From: Silurus meridionalis
Lineage: Eukaryota > Chordata > Actinopteri > Siluriformes > Siluridae
Length of the DNA: 64,000 nucleotides
Assembly: GCF_014805685.1 (NCBI RefSeq)
Contig: NC_060886.1
Coordinates: 22,973,108-23,037,107 of the forward strand
Direction: 5' to 3'
Below are positions 62,001 through 64,000 of this stretch, piece after piece. Within the stretch, counting starts at the first letter, position 1, and each line of letters opens with the position of its first letter. Below the pieces are notes generated by a model. That model did not search any database, was not told the origin of the DNA, and saw only the letters and a program-made list of their open reading frames with translations. Position numbers and translations under genes: made by a program.

Positions 62001-64000
62001 ACAGCTGTGACAGAGGGATCTAAATTTGAGAAGTCAGCACATGAAAAGAGAAGGCGCATACAGCTGGGCCCATGTGGCAGAACTTGATACTCCCTGAGTG
62101 GAGCAGAGCTGAGAGGAGGCCTAAATCAGGCACGCTCATTTAGAGCACCCCTACTCAGCCACGCTTGTTTAGTGAGCCCTGATTTCTAAAGACTTCTGAC
62201 CGCTCTCCCCCTCTTTCAGCTTCCTGTCAAAATCATGAATTTCCTGTCTGGTTCGCTTTTTTCCCTGTCTTCAGACATTAACACCGACAGGCAGGTGTGC
62301 ATTTGATACTCCCTTTACTGCTCTTGGAATACTAACATTATTGCACAGATCACACAGTGAAGTTTATCACTATTGAATATTATCAGGAAAACACCTAGGT
62401 TACATACATTCTATTTTGCAAGTGCTGGTAGGAAAAGTCACAGAAATAGCAAATGTAGTGGCAGCTCTGTGTATTCGATGTGTAGATATCCTGCATTTAT
62501 TAAATTAGGAGTGTCTATATTGAGCATCGACTGTAGTAGTGTGTCGTTCTCAGAAGACCCACAAGAGTTTTAAACGTTCCTTTGGATTGCTTCAGTGTTG
62601 CGTGACAGCAAAGCGAGGATCCTGTCCTTAGTGAATTCCATGCTGAAGTATATTGCTCTTGTGGTTTCCAACCGTTTCTGAAGTCTTTGAGGAGGCTGTT
62701 GATTTATAATCTCAGATGACAATTCTTCACAGTGACACTCCGCTGAGATAAAGTCGGCATTCCAAGCCTTCTCTGTATCAAGGCAAGTTGTAGCTCTTAA
62801 CATGGATAAGAAAGAGCTCATTTATTAGATTTACTTCATAAATGTATAAACTTTCAAAACAGTGCAAGAGTGAATAACAAACAAACAACTGGTTTTTGAA
62901 TTCAAAGTGTAGGTCTAATCTGCTTGGTATATTCATCTTAACCTAACTTTTTTTCTTTTCTAAATCATTCTGATTAAATCCTGAAGGGATCTGAATGTAA
63001 GAAATGTTTTAAAATTCTTGTACTACACCAGATTTTAATATTATGATGGTGGTTCGAAAATATTATTTAACACTTATCTACTTATCTAGTATGTAAATAA
63101 AGGCTTCCGCAATTCAGGCAATTTGTAAAGCCTGAATATCTGAATTGTCAATACACTGTTTACCTTGTGCTTTACTGCACATTTGGGAACAAGTAATTTT
63201 TAATAGCCTTCCTCCTTCAAACCACCCTTGATTTATTCCTCCCTTCAGTCCACAGGACATCCACCCATTAACACAAACACTCCCTGTAATTTACTCATCA
63301 TCAAGGCAGGATTTTCAATTTTACTGAGGTCATCTTGCTTCTCATTTTCTCGCCCGCACACCAGCAACATGGTGCTCCAGGACCACATCACTGAACTGGA
63401 GTTTACAGGATAAACAATCGAAAAAATAGTGAGAACAAAGTATCAAGTTTTTAAAGACTTTTAGAAAGAAATACATTACAGAACCACAAAATAATGTCAT
63501 ATTTGGTAGGCCAGACCACATTTGGACTGTGTGTTCTTTAAAGAATTCTTCTGATTCCATGGAGAACATTACAGCAGAGTCCGTTCCTATCAGAAAGAGT
63601 TGAATCTAGAACCTTTTAATGGATACAGGTAACTGTAATTATCAAGTAAACCCTCAGAAGTCCCTCATAGATTAATGTTTTAGGAAGAATAACATCTAGT
63701 TAAGGACACTTCTTTCTGGAAATCTTTCAGATAGAAAAAAGTCATTTGTAGGAAGAAAAGGTTTCACACAGCCAGGACAAATTCAAACTGTATGCTGAAC
63801 ACTTTCCAGAAAAGTTCCTAACACTTTTCTTATATATTCTATAAACTACAATACAGAGAGGGTTCCTCTATTCCAATAGACTCCTGGAAAAAGGAAGGAG
63901 AAGATTTCAAGACTCCTCAAAGAAATCTTAGTTCTATTAGAATCTGTTTAAAACTTCCATTCTGAGTTTCCTCTCAAAGTACAACCATGTAATTCCAATA
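59040..64000. other. Gene-poor distal region, no gene seen
   Basis: About 5 kb without recognised exons and with few recognised repeats. The part from about 60900 to 62300 is repeat-free and closer to balanced base composition, with blocks such as 'aaattacccatggttaattg'. It might hold long-range regulatory elements. In human the genes that follow ASB1 are TWIST2 and HDAC4; neither is visible here. Confidence 0.45.

Overview
This is a vertebrate nuclear genomic window, almost certainly from a teleost fish and probably an otophysan (catfish-like). Genes are split by canonical GT-AG introns, intergenic DNA is AT-rich, TA/GT/CT microsatellites are long, and dispersed repeats of fish type are abundant: RTE-like LINEs, Tc1/mariner relics, hAT-type miniature elements and tRNA-like SINEs. 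The species itself is an inference; nothing in the sequence names it.

Three protein-coding genes can be reconstructed exon by exon. (1) An anterior-gradient (AGR) family gene on the minus strand, coding exons between 15898 and 12238 plus a likely non-coding first exon near 17381-17435. It encodes a 161-residue secretory-pathway thioredoxin-fold protein with a signal peptide, a CPYS active-site motif and a C-terminal HTEL. (2) traf3ip1 (IFT54/MIP-T3) on the plus strand, 17 coding exons from 19748 to 46012, encoding about 670 residues: an N-terminal calponin-homology-like domain, a charged R/D/E/K repeat region, and a C-terminal coiled coil. It is an intraflagellar-transport B subunit, and its promoter carries an RFX-type X-box and an NRF1-like site. 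(3) asb1 on the plus strand, 5 coding exons from 52737 to 55383, encoding 360 residues: ankyrin repeats followed by a SOCS box, a substrate-receptor subunit for Cullin-5 ubiquitin ligases.

Layout: 1-12.0 kb is intergenic and repeat-laden (hAT relics, RTE LINE 3' ends, TA microsatellites with a Tc1 relic and a miniature element). 12.0-17.5 kb holds the agr gene. 17.5-19.5 kb carries a long RTE reverse-transcriptase fragment. 19.5-46.2 kb is traf3ip1, with an 8.9-kb intron 15. 46.2-52.5 kb is the traf3ip1-asb1 spacer. 52.5-55.9 kb is asb1. 56-64 kb contains no gene I can support. The traf3ip1-asb1 tandem, same orientation, matches the order on human 2q37. The AGR gene is not the mammalian neighbour there, which bears on which AGR paralogue it is.

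The genes do not form one pathway: agr works in the ER, traf3ip1 in cilia, and asb1 in ubiquitination. I found no sign of a novel defence or mobile gene system. The most useful observations are the coding minisatellite in traf3ip1 exon 5, a reading-phase mismatch between traf3ip1 exons 5 and 6, runs of very short in-frame exons and tandem acceptors in the same gene, the AGR paralogue question, and well-preserved miniature transposons with exact target-site duplications.
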